Of a DNA stretch of 64,000 nucleotides, positions 46,472 to 57,347 are shown piece by piece; the stretch's first letter is position 1, and every line of letters begins with the position of its first letter. The stretch is from Diphasiastrum complanatum (lineage: Eukaryota > Streptophyta > Lycopodiopsida > Lycopodiales > Lycopodiaceae): NCBI GenBank assembly GCA_029204225.1, contig CM055110.1, positions 16,677,631 to 16,741,630 on the forward strand. Reading direction: 5' to 3'. A program made the position numbers and the translations under genes. Under the pieces are notes generated by a model that made no database searches, was not told the DNA's origin, and worked only from the letters and a program-made list of their open reading frames with translations.

Positions 46472-48215
46472 CAAGAAGAAGATGACTTCATCCACCTCCT
46501 CCTAAGTCATATGGTGTATGTAGTACAGGGAGTAGGGCTTGGTCCTAAGAGCCTTGGAGATGCTTTCTCAACAAGTAAAAGAGCTTGTGGAATTCCCTTT
46601 CCACATTTGCTTATGGGACAAGACATTTCAAGTCTCAATATACCATGCAAGTTCCTTTTTGAAAACTTGACTTTGACTTTTACAAACATTTTTTAAGTCA
46701 AAGTTTAAACCTTGAGACTTGCCAAAATTGTTTTCTTGCCCCCTAGTGACTAATGGCACCACAAGTTGGACTTATACTCGTAGGATGTCAAACTGGGGTC
46801 TATCATAACCAACTACTGACAGCTCTTCAAGATGAGCTTGTATATGTAGGATGCCATACTTGAGCCATTAATTAAACTATATTAATTACCAAAATAATTA
46901 TGTACATAGGTTCCTTCCTTAAAAGGCACTCCTTTCCTGAACTCTCCCGAGCTCCATTAAAATGCCCCTTAGACCTTGTATTCCAACCCCCACACTCCCC
47001 CGCTGCTACTTGGTTCCTAGTCCCATGGCACTTCATTTGAATAGTGATTCTTGCAGCTCGACATCTAGCTCTTCATTGTGTTTTATGATTTCTTGGATGA
47101 TTTTGTCGTAGCCTTCCATAGCTTGGTCTAGAAGAGTGGTATTATCTTTGAGTGGCCCAAGCACATGTGAGCTACGGAGCAACCATTGAGAATGTTGCCA
47201 CTCCTCCACTCGTGTTGCATGCTGGGATGTTGTCATTGCCGCTCTATAGTATATCCTTGCCACGGTTAACTGGCCTTGGCATTTTAAACTGGGGAAAACA
47301 AGGAACCTAAGGTACAGTCCCAATGGAACTCGAGGGAACTGAGAAAAGGGAGTTCCTTGCAATTGAGGGCCGCTTGGCACACCGTGGGGTCGATTGAATG
47401 GTGGTCCTTGGTGTAGAAATGCCCCAAGGTGAGACTTGGTATTTCGAACGGACGCTAAGGGACAGTTCGCGTTGATTTCGGACTAGTGCAAACTCTGGGT
47501 GCATGTGTCTGATTCAAATAGAGCTACTTGAAGCCAAGCTCGATGTACACTTCTTGTTTTGACTGTGAGGCAACTGACTAGTGATGGAATTGTGAAAGTC
47601 AAGTTTTGCGCGACGGACATGGTGCTTCAAACAAACGCGAAGAGATAGTTCGTATGCGGATCAAACTGGTGCGACCCTTTGGCTTTCCACGAGGTCAATG
47701 GTTACATTTGGGCTGATTCAAAGAGCTACTTCAAGCTAAGTGAGAGGTGCATTGCGGAGTACTCAATCTTTGCCTACCTTAAAGAGCCAAGATGGAAAAG
47801 TATCAAGATCAGGCTGGGACAAGGAGAGAAACCAAGGTGCAGAAGCAACAAGGCACAGAGTGGACCACAAAGTGGGCAATCAAACGATAAATCCTTTGGC
47901 TCAGAGAGCCTTGATACCTGTGTGGAACTGATCAAATCTGGAGCTTAGGGAGCTCAACACAAAGTGCATCAAGGACAAATCAGGAGCTCAAAGGAGTTCC
48001 AAAGTCGAAAGTCAGAAGCGACAGGGGCGAACATTTCAAAGAAAGGCCTCTGTTTCAGTACAAAGAGCTGAGCCTCCGACTTGTGGTGTGCCAGCTTCAA
48101 TGTTAATAAAAAGTGGCCAGTAAATTGAGTATTGTGCCAAGTAGCTTAAATGTATTGCTATTTTAATTTGGAGACACCTTTATTTTAATCTGATATCTGA
48201 TGAGGACATTAGATT
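46470..48215. other. Accessory DNA, no gene assigned
   Basis: The 115-aa minus-strand frame at 47,380-47,033 has a retroelement-like helical tail (YDKIIQEIIKHNEELDVELQ) but no family match. A diverged duplication pairs about 47,500-47,560 with 47,705-47,760 (GATTCAAA with GAGCTACTT). Confidence 0.35.
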
Positions 48216-48808
48216 TTATAAAGGTGGGGTGGATGTTGTAAAGCTACCTTTACAAGCTTTACTTCCGGCGCCACTGGTGCCAGCTATGTCCCCTGTGCCA
48301 GCAGCACCCCTGCTGCTCCCGGCGCCAACGGCGCCGGCACCGCTCCCGACGCCACTGTGACCAGAATCCAGCCGGCGCCAAGTTCCTATGGCTGAAAATT
48401 TTTGATCGGTTCTAGCGGAGTCCAGAGAGCTCAGATCGATGTGCAATCACCTCACACGATCTAGGCATGATTAAAGGAAGCCTGGGGATCAATAAAATCT
48501 AGAGAGAGAAAATGACTTTCTAGAAAGAGAAAATTTTAGAGAGAGAAAAATGTGCTTTACCAGCTTGGGTAGAGTGCTTGGTATGAGGGGGGGGTGCCGA
48601 ATCACACCAATACTATAGGGGAGTGCGGGTTGCGACTCAAGGCGAGCTCCAACCAAGCCTCCTTTGTTGGAATGTTGTCATGGCTCTCGCCTTGGCATGC
48701 TAGCCCCCTGGAGACTAGGATCGGTCACACACTTGAAATGTAACCTTCTCAGATTTATCAATAAAGTCCTCAAACTGACTTTGATTACCTTCTGGGTTTC
48801 AGTGTTCG
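48216..48808. other. GC-rich GGCGCC cluster and repeat flank
   Basis: Around 48,260-48,380 GGCGCC and GTGCCAGC words recur. The Gly/Ala/Ser-rich 76-aa minus-strand frame reflects that composition. No gene is supported. Confidence 0.35.
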
Positions 48809-48880
48809 GTAAAAGCGCCAGTTATAAGGACGCTTTCAAAATTTTTAAGTTGGCACATAGTTGAGGGTCGTATCCCGGGA
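48809..48880. repeat. 72-bp block shared with 24,078-24,149
   Basis: Same start (GTAAAAGCGCC) and end (CCCGGGA) as the other copy, in the same orientation, about 68 of 72 identical. Here it is directly followed by a 37-bp duplication. Confidence 0.7.
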
Positions 48881-48950
48881 CGCCAGCGGTATGCCGTCGG
48901 GACCATTCGGTCCGTGGCGCCAGCGGTATGCTGTCGGGACCATTTGGTCC
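48881..48950 (+). repeat. 37-bp tandem duplication
   Basis: Two units starting CGCCAGCGGTATG at 48,881 and 48,918, each ending CGGGACCATT then GGTCC. Confidence 0.8.
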
Positions 48951-49044
48951 AAAAACTGGTTGTCTCCATGTCTGTCGCGGCTTGTGGTTCTGAGTGTTCC
49001 TTGCATGAACGTGAATGGGTTAAGCTCTTGGGAAACGGGCTCTA

Positions 49045-49450
49045 ACCTGTCGGCTGAGTTAGATGGCTTGCTTGGGTGGAAGTTACTTGTTTATGGCTGT
49101 CCAGTCTGGCGTGGCGCCAGGTTGGCTTCCAGCGCTCGTGACAAAGCTTTCAGTTGGTTAAGTCTGATGTACGTCAGACCGCTTGCTTGGAATGGATGTT
49201 ACTCGTTTGTAACGAAGCTTCGAGTTGGTTAAGTTTGATGTATGTCGGGCGGCTTGCTTGGAGGGAAGTCACCCACATCGGGACCCCTGATCTGGCATGG
49301 CGCCAGGTTGGATCTCAATGTTGGTTTTTGGAACTTCAAGTTGGTTAAGTCTGATCGTTGTTGGCGAGTTGGCTGCTTGTATGTCAAGTGGGTTTGGATG
49401 GCAAGAGTTGAAGGTTGGGAAGCTAAGTCGTGGTTCCCAGCTCCCTTTGG
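49045..49450 (+). repeat. Degenerate repeat cluster, AGTTGGTTAAGT units
   Basis: AGTTGGTTAAGT occurs at 49,152, 49,223 and 49,339. GGCTTGCTTGG-type words occur near 49,066, 49,180 and 49,251, and TGGCGCCAGGTTGG occurs twice (about 49,113 and 49,300). Spacing is irregular, so this is an old, eroded array. Confidence 0.65.
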
Positions 49451-49659
49451 GATACATGCGCTACACTAACGCCAAGTGGCGCCCAACCACTGGGCCGGGG
49501 CCAAACACCCAACACATGTGGCCCCATGCCTTAGAGTATTAGGGCTCCCCCTCATTGCAAAGGCAAGGTGTTGCCCTTATCACTCCTTGCAAGGTAGTTG
49601 CATTGCCCTGGCCCTTGGCTCAAGCCAAGATGATGGCAATTCCTTTTGCTTAAGTGGCA

Positions 49660-50165
49660 AAAAAATTGCAACGCATCAGTACACTTGCACCCTAATGGAT
49701 CAACAGGCTTGTAGTGTATCGATCGTCAACGATCAACAAGGTGCAAACTTGAATTTTTTTGCTTTGCATGGCTCAGGCTAGGGCAATACATTAGTCTGCT
49801 TGTAACCTAACAGTGATCAGCGGGCTGCAAACTTGAATTTCTTTTGCATTGCATTGCTCAAGCCATGGCAATCGATCTGCAATGCATCAGAACACTTGCA
49901 CCCTAATGGATCAATAAACTTGTGTTGTGCTGATCGCTGATGATCAGCAAGATGCAAACTTGAATTTTCTTTTAAGCTAACGGTGATCAGCGGGCTGCAA
50001 ACTTGATTTTTTTTTGCATTGCTTTGCTCAAGCCATAGCAATCGATTAGTAGGCTTGTAGTATAACGGATGTGAAGGCTTGTAGCTTGCTAATTGTCAGC
50101 CATCAACAAGGTGCAATGTTGAATTGTTTTTTGCATTGCTTGGCTCAACCTAGAGCAACGAATCA
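49660..50165 (+). repeat. Degenerate tandem array with GCAAACTTGAATTT units
   Basis: The core GCAAACTTGAATTT, or a close variant, occurs at 49,742, 49,826, 49,953, 49,996 and 50,112. It is usually preceded by GATCAGCGGGCT or GATCAACAAGGT and followed by GCATTGC and GCTCAAGCC. A second word, ACACTTGCACCCTAATGGAT, occurs near 49,680 and 49,889. This gives a higher-order period near 210 bp. Confidence 0.75.
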
Positions 50166-50572
50166 GGCATGCACTGCCTTGATCAAAAGTCCTACCTCTC
50201 GTAGACCCTACTCGGGCCAGGGCAATGCAAAAAAAATTGCTCTCTGGGCAATGGGTAAGGCGATTTAAGCTGAGAATGAAGAAGTAATCATTGCTTTAAA
50301 GGAATTGAATTATTTCTATGGCTTCTTGGAAATGAATTTAATTAGCGCATCTAGGGGCTAGATCATGGTTATGCAATAACATGTTCTTTACAACACGGCT
50401 GTCAATAGATGCTAGCAGCTCATTTTTGTGTCTACAATACAGAAATTACTCAAATATTGTTGATCCCTTAATGGGAATAGTGTTGTTTTTAATATTTCCA
50501 TCTTATGTGCAGTCTTATTTTCCTATTTAACTTCCTAAGAACACATGTACTTTTCTATGTTTCATTCTGCTG
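50166..50572. other. No gene seen
   Basis: AT-rich, no domains or repeats noted. Confidence 0.4.
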
Positions 50573-50755
50573 GTTGTAGCAGAAGATGTTCAACATCCTT
50601 AGATATCCTCCCTCCATCTTTTGCTTCAGTTGCCTATGAACAGCAAAAGATGGAGGGAGGATATATAAGGATGTTGAACATCTTCTGCTAGTTGTAGAGA
50701 AGATGTTCCACATCCTTATAGATACTCCCTCCATCTTTTGCTTCAGTTGCCTATG
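50573..50755 (+). repeat. Long near-perfect hairpin plus a third direct copy
   Basis: Arm 1 (50,578-50,625) and arm 2 (50,642-50,689) are 48 nt each and complementary at 47 of 48 positions, with a 16-nt loop. A further direct copy of the arm 1/loop sequence follows at 50,691-50,755, about 118 bp from the first, and a partial fourth copy of its end lies at about 50,759-50,785. The fold is strong enough to be a small-RNA-producing hairpin if transcribed, or a foldback element. No gene is nearby on either side for about 1 kb. Confidence 0.85.
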
Positions 50756-50785
50756 TTCTTTTGCTTCAGTCGCCTATTCAGTATA

Positions 50786-51894
50786 AATCACAAAATACTA
50801 GTGCTTTTAGGAAAGGGTGTAGTGGGAAATAGCATTGTTGCAGCACAACTTTCATTTGCCTTGGCAAGCAAGTGGGCTTGTTAGACATTGACATTTGTGG
50901 AACTAGTATTTCCCAAAATGTTAGGCCTTGAAGGCTAAAAAATTCACCAAAGTAATCTGGGTTGGGCGCCAGTCTACCTGAAGGATAATTCAGGTGTAAT
51001 GCCTATTGGATTTATGTTGTTGGATCTCGATAAAGCCATCATTTGGAGATGTCGAGCAAAAGTGGCCTAATCAAGAAGTTTTTGAAGGATGTCTGTTGGA
51101 GCAACCTTGACTACTTTGTTATAGATATGTCGTCGGGGACATCTACTGAACATAGTTCATTGCACAAGATTTGAGGGCAAAAAAATGTTCCATATATGCC
51201 CCAAGAAATCACCATAATATATTTGAGGAAGTAAAGAAGGTGAGATTTCCCATCGCTAGTGTTGTCTTGTAAAAGATGAGTGATCCACAGTAGCCATTAG
51301 CAAGTTTTGAGTTTAAAATGGTCGCAAACGATTTAAACGAAGAAAAGGATGTGATAATCAAAACTGAAAACATGTTTTCAAAACCTTGTGTCAGTTTACA
51401 CTTGCACAAAAGTATTCTACGCTGGTGGTAGAGCACAAAAATTTGCAAATGACATGGGTTTGCCTGTTCTTGAATGCATACTCTAGATCCTCAATTGTAT
51501 AAGGCAGCTATCAAGAAGGTCTTGCATGTCACAGAGCGTGTCAGATAGTTGACATATCAATTCCTATATATTTTATTGAACTTGAGTCTTGTGCCAGGTA
51601 AGATATTGTGGTCTCATTTGTTACGTCTTTCAAAATTCTCTTAATTGTTAATCTACACATCACTTGATGCGATTATGTTTATAATACCTTACAAATCTTT
51701 GGGCAATCAGAGTGTATTTACTCATACATTTGTGAAGAGTATACCAAAGTTTGTGATGTTAATTATTTGTTATGATGCGTTTAAAGAGGTGTGTTAATTT
51801 AAAAATATAGAAACAGCGTTGGTTGGTATGTTTCCAAAATCAATGCAAACTAGATGTAAATGTTGTTAGTGATTCTATTGGTAACCACCAGCTC
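50786..51894. other. No gene seen
   Basis: Only short frames without recognised domains. Confidence 0.4.
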
Positions 51895-52411
51895 ATGTCC
51901 TTCAAACCACCATGGTTAGAAATAACACATCCATCAAGTTTGTAGAGCTCACCTTGTCTCTGCCCGTGGCATTCAAGGTCCCATTCTTTTTTATCAAGCA
52001 AAAACCACCAACAAATTTCACTTCAAGCCCTTTTTCAACCATTTGACATACACTAAGAACATTCTTAGTAATGGAAGGAATGAAAAATAAAATCTCGAAT
52101 CTTGATTTTCTATTATGTAGATGAGAGAAAAAATAGAAATAGTATCAATGCCTTTGATAACACCTTCACCACAATTGGCCATGTTGATGACCTTCTCCTC
52201 TCTTTCATAAGTCACCAAAGAAATGAAGCTTCTCTCCTTGCTCTCTCTTCTTTTTAAAACAATCACAAGCAAAGTGTCCTTTGACTCTACAATAGAAACA
52301 CTTTAGCTTTGACCTATTTTTCTTCTCACCAACAAAAGAACATGGCTCACCTTGATCTTGATTTTTGGACCATTTGCCTTTGTTCTCAAACTTGAACTCT
52401 ATTGAGAACAA
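51895..52411 (-). pseudogene. Copia gag-knuckle and protease fragment
   Basis: Minus strand: a knuckle CFYCRVKGHFACDC within 52,411-52,205, preceded by KGKWSKNQDQG. In other frames follow VINMANCGEGVIKGI and FIPSITKNVLSVCQMVEKGL, the protease distal half. The segment with the protease active site is missing or deleted between them. It is closely related to elements C and E. Confidence 0.7.
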
Positions 52412-52739
52412 TCCGGATGGAATTCAATTCTGTCCGCTGGCTACTGCCTGCTAGATCATATCTACAATCCTCCAGAGTGTAGACAAACACTTGTTGGAAA
52501 TTAGGCCCATTGTTGTCTCCTTGGAATCACAAACTCAGAGAGCCAACTTATTTGAAGAACGTCTACAACGGGCTTCCAGCTGATATCCAGCAAAGGGTAA
52601 CCAATCCTGTCATAATTTCGAGTTCAGATGGTAAGTTTAATAACTTGAAGTCATTGAAGACTTGGCCATCGTCAAGGGCTTCCGCAAACTTGCATTTAGA
52701 ACAAGTCTGTAGAAATACATTACTTTCGAGACAGATTCA

Positions 52740-52950
52740 CAAAATGTTCATGAAAGTTTTGCGACAATTCAAATGTTCAACTATTTTAAACACCCTCAAC
52801 TTTTTCGTGAAATGTTCATGACAGTTTTGCGACAGTTCAAAAGTTCAACTATTTTAAACACCCCTGACTTTTTCGCAAAATGTTCGCGACAGTTCAAAAG
52901 TTCAAATATCTTTTAACACCTTTGATTTTATTCGCAAAATGTTCGCGAAG
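52740..52950 (+). repeat. Four-unit tandem repeat, period 59-68 bp
   Basis: Units begin AAAATGTTC or GAAATGTTC near 52,740, 52,808, 52,876 and 52,935. Each contains a TTTTGCGAC or GTTCGCGAC word, and the first three also AGTTCAA and TTTTAAACACC-like words. The TTCGCGA words recall the LTRs of families A and B. Confidence 0.75.
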
Positions 52951-54447
52951 AGAGAGAAAATTCCCAAAGTTCATCTATTTTCATGAGTTAAACTATTTTA
53001 CAGACACCTTTGCCTTTTAAGGGCACATTTGCCTTTTTTGCAAAATCTCGAAGAGAGAGAAAAAATGTCGAAGGTCATCTACTTTGAACAAGAAACATTC
53101 CCAGCCACTTCCCAAAATTTGCCAAGTGAGAGAAAGACACTTCCCTTATAAAGCAAAGTGAGAGCATTTGTGATGCCCTCATCCACGTCAACATTCCCTA
53201 TGGGTTGACAGTGTGAAAGATTCAACTAGTTGCTATATTTCCATATCTGGCATATTGAGGCCGAAACTTGTTTTAGACTTAAAGATTGACTTTTCAAAGT
53301 TCATTAGTCTAAATGTCATTTGAATAAACGCTTTCTGAAAGTGTGGAAAAGTTAGAATGCGAGTTTGAGTAGATTCAAATTTGAATAGTTGGGCATATTG
53401 AATCTAGACCCAAAAGTAGTAGGGTTAGCATTTTGGTGGGAAAACCAAGTGGCCAAATAGGGTTTGGACCTGTTATAAAAGGATGTAACTCGTGGAGAGA
53501 GCAATCTTCTCTCTTCTCTATCTCATTTCATGCTTATACATGGTTCTCTTGGGTTCTACTATCCATTGGTGCACTATCTTGGTGATTGCTTGCAATTTTA
53601 TGTGTAGAATGATCATTTATTGCTACTTTCGGATCCACACGTGTAAAATATAGTAGCTTGCTGGTTTTGTATGGACAGCAACAGTACTTTATAATTTCAT
53701 TCAAGTTTGATCAAGTTCTATTAGTGTTTGCATCTCATTTTGTGTGTAGATGCTGGTTTTTCTACATTGGTGAGATTGGTAGTGTATTTCTCTTTCTAAC
53801 CAAAGATCATTTAAATAGATTGAATCTTAAGGATCTGAAATCTTTCACATGGTATCAGAGCTTGTGTTTTAGGTTATGAAGGATGAAATCAGATCTATCA
53901 ATGATTTGGTGAAGATATCAAGTCTAGAGCATGCTAGAGAGGATTCTACACCAAAATTGAGTTTTTTGCTTTTGTAGATTGGATCTTTTGTAGATCAAAA
54001 TCCTATATAGGTTTATAAACCTGATCAATTCCAATTTTTAAATTCATATACTGGATTTGGCCTATTTGTGAATCATTGGATCAGTCTAAGTGGTGGCTAA
54101 TAGATTGCATATCAAATTTTCAACATTTGCATGTAGATTTGGAATAGTCAATTTTTTGTGATTTTGTCAAAACCATAATTTTGATTGGATATCTAGATAG
54201 TGAGATTTCTGGACTTCATTTTATTGTGTTTCAATCTTAGGAAGTGGCAAAAGTCATTAGATTGAGGATAGATCATGGGTTGATCAAGATTCCATGATTC
54301 TATGTGTTGATTTGCTTGGTATAAGTGCTAGAAGAGAATTTTTGAGATAGTTTCAAAGCTTGGTGATTTCTTTTGAAAGCATTTGTTGTTCGAAGGAGTG
54401 CTTTGTGCATTAAAACAGGTTGAAAGAGAATATCAGGTCATTTCTAC

Positions 54448-55242
54448 ATGGCAACCTCAATTGGAGTCATGTTGGAAGCCAATGATAGGCTTACCTCAAG
54501 TAACTATTCATTGTGAAAAGTGAGGATGGAGTCAGTTCTTGAGATGAATGATGTTTTGGATATTGTTGTAGGTTTGGAGGAGAGACCAGCAACACAACAA
54601 GACCAAATGAGGTATGACAAGAGGGCCAAGAAGTCTCTACACATGATAAAGATGAATGTTACCAATGAACTTCTCAAGGAAGTTGGTAAGTGCACATCAT
54701 CTTTGGAAGCTTGGAACTCATTGAAGAAGCTTTATGAATCCAAGTCTACTTCTAGAGTGTTGACTCTAAGAAGGCAAATCTTTTCTTGTTTGCAAAAGAA
54801 TGAAGAAAGTCCAAGTACTTTTTTTTTGAGAATGAAAGCATTGAATGATGAGTTAGCTTGCATAGATGAAAGCATTAAGGAAGGAGAGCTTATTCAAGTG
54901 ATTCTTAATGGCTTGTTGGATGCTCATGATAACATTGTTCAAAGTATTGCTATTCAAAAGACTTTGCCAAGTTTGATGGATCTTCAAGAGATCTTGATCA
55001 ATGAGGAATATGGGCTTCAAGCAAGAGGTGGATCTACATCGACACTTCAAGAGGATGCTATGTTCACAAAGGGCAAATTCAAGGGCAAAACCAAAAGCAA
55101 GTGGTCTAAAGGGCAAGATCAAGTGGATGCTTCTTCAAGTGGCAAAAAGAAGGATAGATCAAAGCTCAAGTGCTTCTATTGTGGCATCAAAGGACACTTT
55201 GCAAGTGAGTGCTACTGTGCCAATTTCTTGTGCAATAGGTGA
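54448..55242 (+). pseudogene. Element D gag with a nonsense codon
   Basis: ATG at 54,448 begins MATSIGVMLEANDRLTSSNY, then SL and TGA at 54,514, where element C has Trp. The rest of Gag matches C to the knuckle (CFYCGIKGHFASEC). Directly after its last Cys and Tyr the text jumps to CANFLCNR, which is integrase residue 630 onward in C. A TGA follows, again at a Trp position. Confidence 0.85.
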
Positions 55243-56716
55243 CCGAGTGCTATTTTGGATGGAAAGACACCTTTTGAGATGCTATTCAAGAGGAGGCCGA
55301 GTGTCAACTTTCTAAGAACCTTTTGATGCACATGCTATGTCAACATTACCCTTGATGATAGGACCGAGAAGGATCCATCTTCAAGAAGAGGTATTTTTGT
55401 TGGATATAGTGAGGTGAGTAAAGCCTACAAGGTTTACATTCCTTCTACTAACAAAGTGATTGCTGGTAGACATGTCATTTTTTATGAGGGGAACATTCCA
55501 AAAGTGTCTTCAAGCATGATTAATGGTAGTGTGGATGGATCTAACATTCTTGATATTGATGAGAAGGATCCTACTTTGGATGGTGTTGATGATGGACCTT
55601 CATCAAGTCAAAAGCCAAGGAGAACATCAAGAGAAGTGACAAGTACCTTCAAGGCTCAGGGTAAGCAAGTAGTTTCTGGAAATTATGTTGCTTTCCTAAC
55701 CTCTTTGGATGACCCTACAAGTGTAGATCAAGCAAGGAAAGAAGAGAAGTAGATCCAAGCAATGGATCTTGCGTATCAGGCTCTTATGAAGAGTGGAACA
55801 TCTTCTGGAGGATCTTCTTGTATAGATGGTGCTATGCAAGTGGACAATGGATGTTATATTGCTGTAAAATCAAGTAATGGATTTGGAAAAAAAAGTTTGT
55901 TCAATGAATTTGATGGTCAAGTTGAAGATCAAGAGGTTGATCTCAAAGCGCTTCAACTAGTCAAAAGGGAAGTTGGCAATTTGGAGCTAGTCAAGAGCAT
56001 CAAAGAGGTAATTGGCAAAGATGTTATGAATCTGTTTTTGCAGCATATCGAAGAATCAAGTAATTTCAAAGGAGCAACAAGGAAGTATTGTTCAAGTTTA
56101 CTTTACTTGTTCTGTCTCATATTTGAGCATTTTCATGTGGATGTGTGCAAATTGTCAAGATATGGTAAAACTAGCTACATTGGAGAGCATTGTTTTGATG
56201 TTGGATTTGTACAAGCATTCTTGGCTGGTTTTGAAGCTATTGGAGGTTCATTATGTCACTCATTCATAGTCAAGTCATCAAGGCTTGATGGCAACTTATG
56301 GCAAGATGGAGATGGAGGCTCATTCATGGAGTATCATGGTGGATACATGGCAACAAAGGACAAATGAGGAGGAGACATGCAAGCAAAAGTTGATCACTTT
56401 GTTTGTTTGCTGTATTTTTCCTATTTTGAGCATTACATGATCATTGAAAGGAGATCTATTCTTAGGAAGAAGATCATTCTTATGATGGATCAAAGTTATA
56501 TTGTCGAAAGCTATGCTAGGAGCAACCATATTGAGATACAATATCACTTTGTGAGGGAGCAAGTCATTGCAAAGGAGGTGGAGCTTCAACATGTGTCTTC
56601 AAGGGAATGTGTAGCCGATATCTTCACCAAAGCATTGGGAAAGGACTTGTTCATGAAGCATAGGACTTCACTTGGAGTGCTATCAAAGTCTATGCTAAAA
56701 CTAGTTGAAGAGGGAG
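55243..56716 (+). pseudogene. Element D integrase tail, RT-replacement segment and RNase H tail
   Basis: Integrase C-terminus and linker (GIFVGYSEVSKAYKVYIPST) run to about 55,750. Then comes MDLAYQALMKSGT and the replacement segment (SSLLYLFCLIFEHFHVDVCK, GSFMEYHGGYMATKDK) to about 56,510. The RNase H tail (NHIEIQYHFVREQVIAKEVE, FTKALGKDLFM) joins through the word ATGCTAGGAGCA. The RNase H catalytic core is deleted. The stop codon overlaps the 3' LTR start, as in C. Confidence 0.8.
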
Positions 56717-57347
56717 TGTGAAGATTCAACTAGTTTCATCATATTTGCTATATTTTCATATTTGGCATATTGAGGCCAATACTTGTTTTAGACTTGAAGA
56801 TTGACTTTTCAAAGTTCATTAGTCTAAATGTCATTTGAATAAACACTTTTTAAAAGTGTTTGAAAGTTAGAATGCGAGTTTGAGTAGATTCAAATTTGAA
56901 TAGTTGGGTACATTGAATTTAGACCCAAAAATAACAGGGCTAGCATTTTGGTGGGAAAGCCAAGTGGCCAAATAGGGTTTGGACTTGTTATAAAAGGATT
57001 AACTCGTGGAGAGAGCAATCTTCTCTCTGCTCTATCTCATTTCATGCTTATACATGGTTCTCTTGGGTTGTTCTACTCTCCATTGGTGCACTATCTTGGT
57101 GATTGCTTGCAATTCTATGTGTAGAATGATCATTTGATCCACACGTGTGAAATATAGTAGATTGATGGCTTTGTACGGACAACAACAGTACTTTATCATT
57201 TCATTCAAGTTTAATCAAGTTCCATTAATGTTTGCATCTCATTTTGTGTGTAGATGCTGATTTTTTTACATTGGTGAGATTGGTAGTGTATTTCTCTTTC
57301 TAACCAAAGATCATTTAAGTAGATTGGATCTTAAGGATCTGAAATCT

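Larger units (their letters stand above)
53212..57347 (+). mobile_element. Copia element D, deleted sister of C, also without RT
   Basis: 5' LTR 53,212-53,849 (TGTGAAAGATTC to TTTCACA), PBS TGGTATCAGAGC at 53,850-53,861, internal region, and 3' LTR from 56,717 to about 57,347. The 3' LTR loses its last bases and no target-site duplication is visible, so the right end has been altered. Relative to C there is an in-frame deletion of 1,119 bp (protease to mid-integrase) and losses of about 155 and 386 bp nearer the 3' end. It carries the same replacement segment as C in place of RT. Gag is close to C, but TGG-to-TGA stops occur at 54,514 and elsewhere. Confidence 0.85.

Noticed and set aside
48216-48446. 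Gly/Ala/Ser-rich 76-aa minus-strand frame
   Set aside because: It arises from clustered GGCGCC/GTGCC words; no domain and no gene structure.
52740-52950. CRISPR-like array of short repeats
   Set aside because: Units are contiguous and diverged, without unique spacers, in a plant nuclear context; an ordinary tandem repeat.
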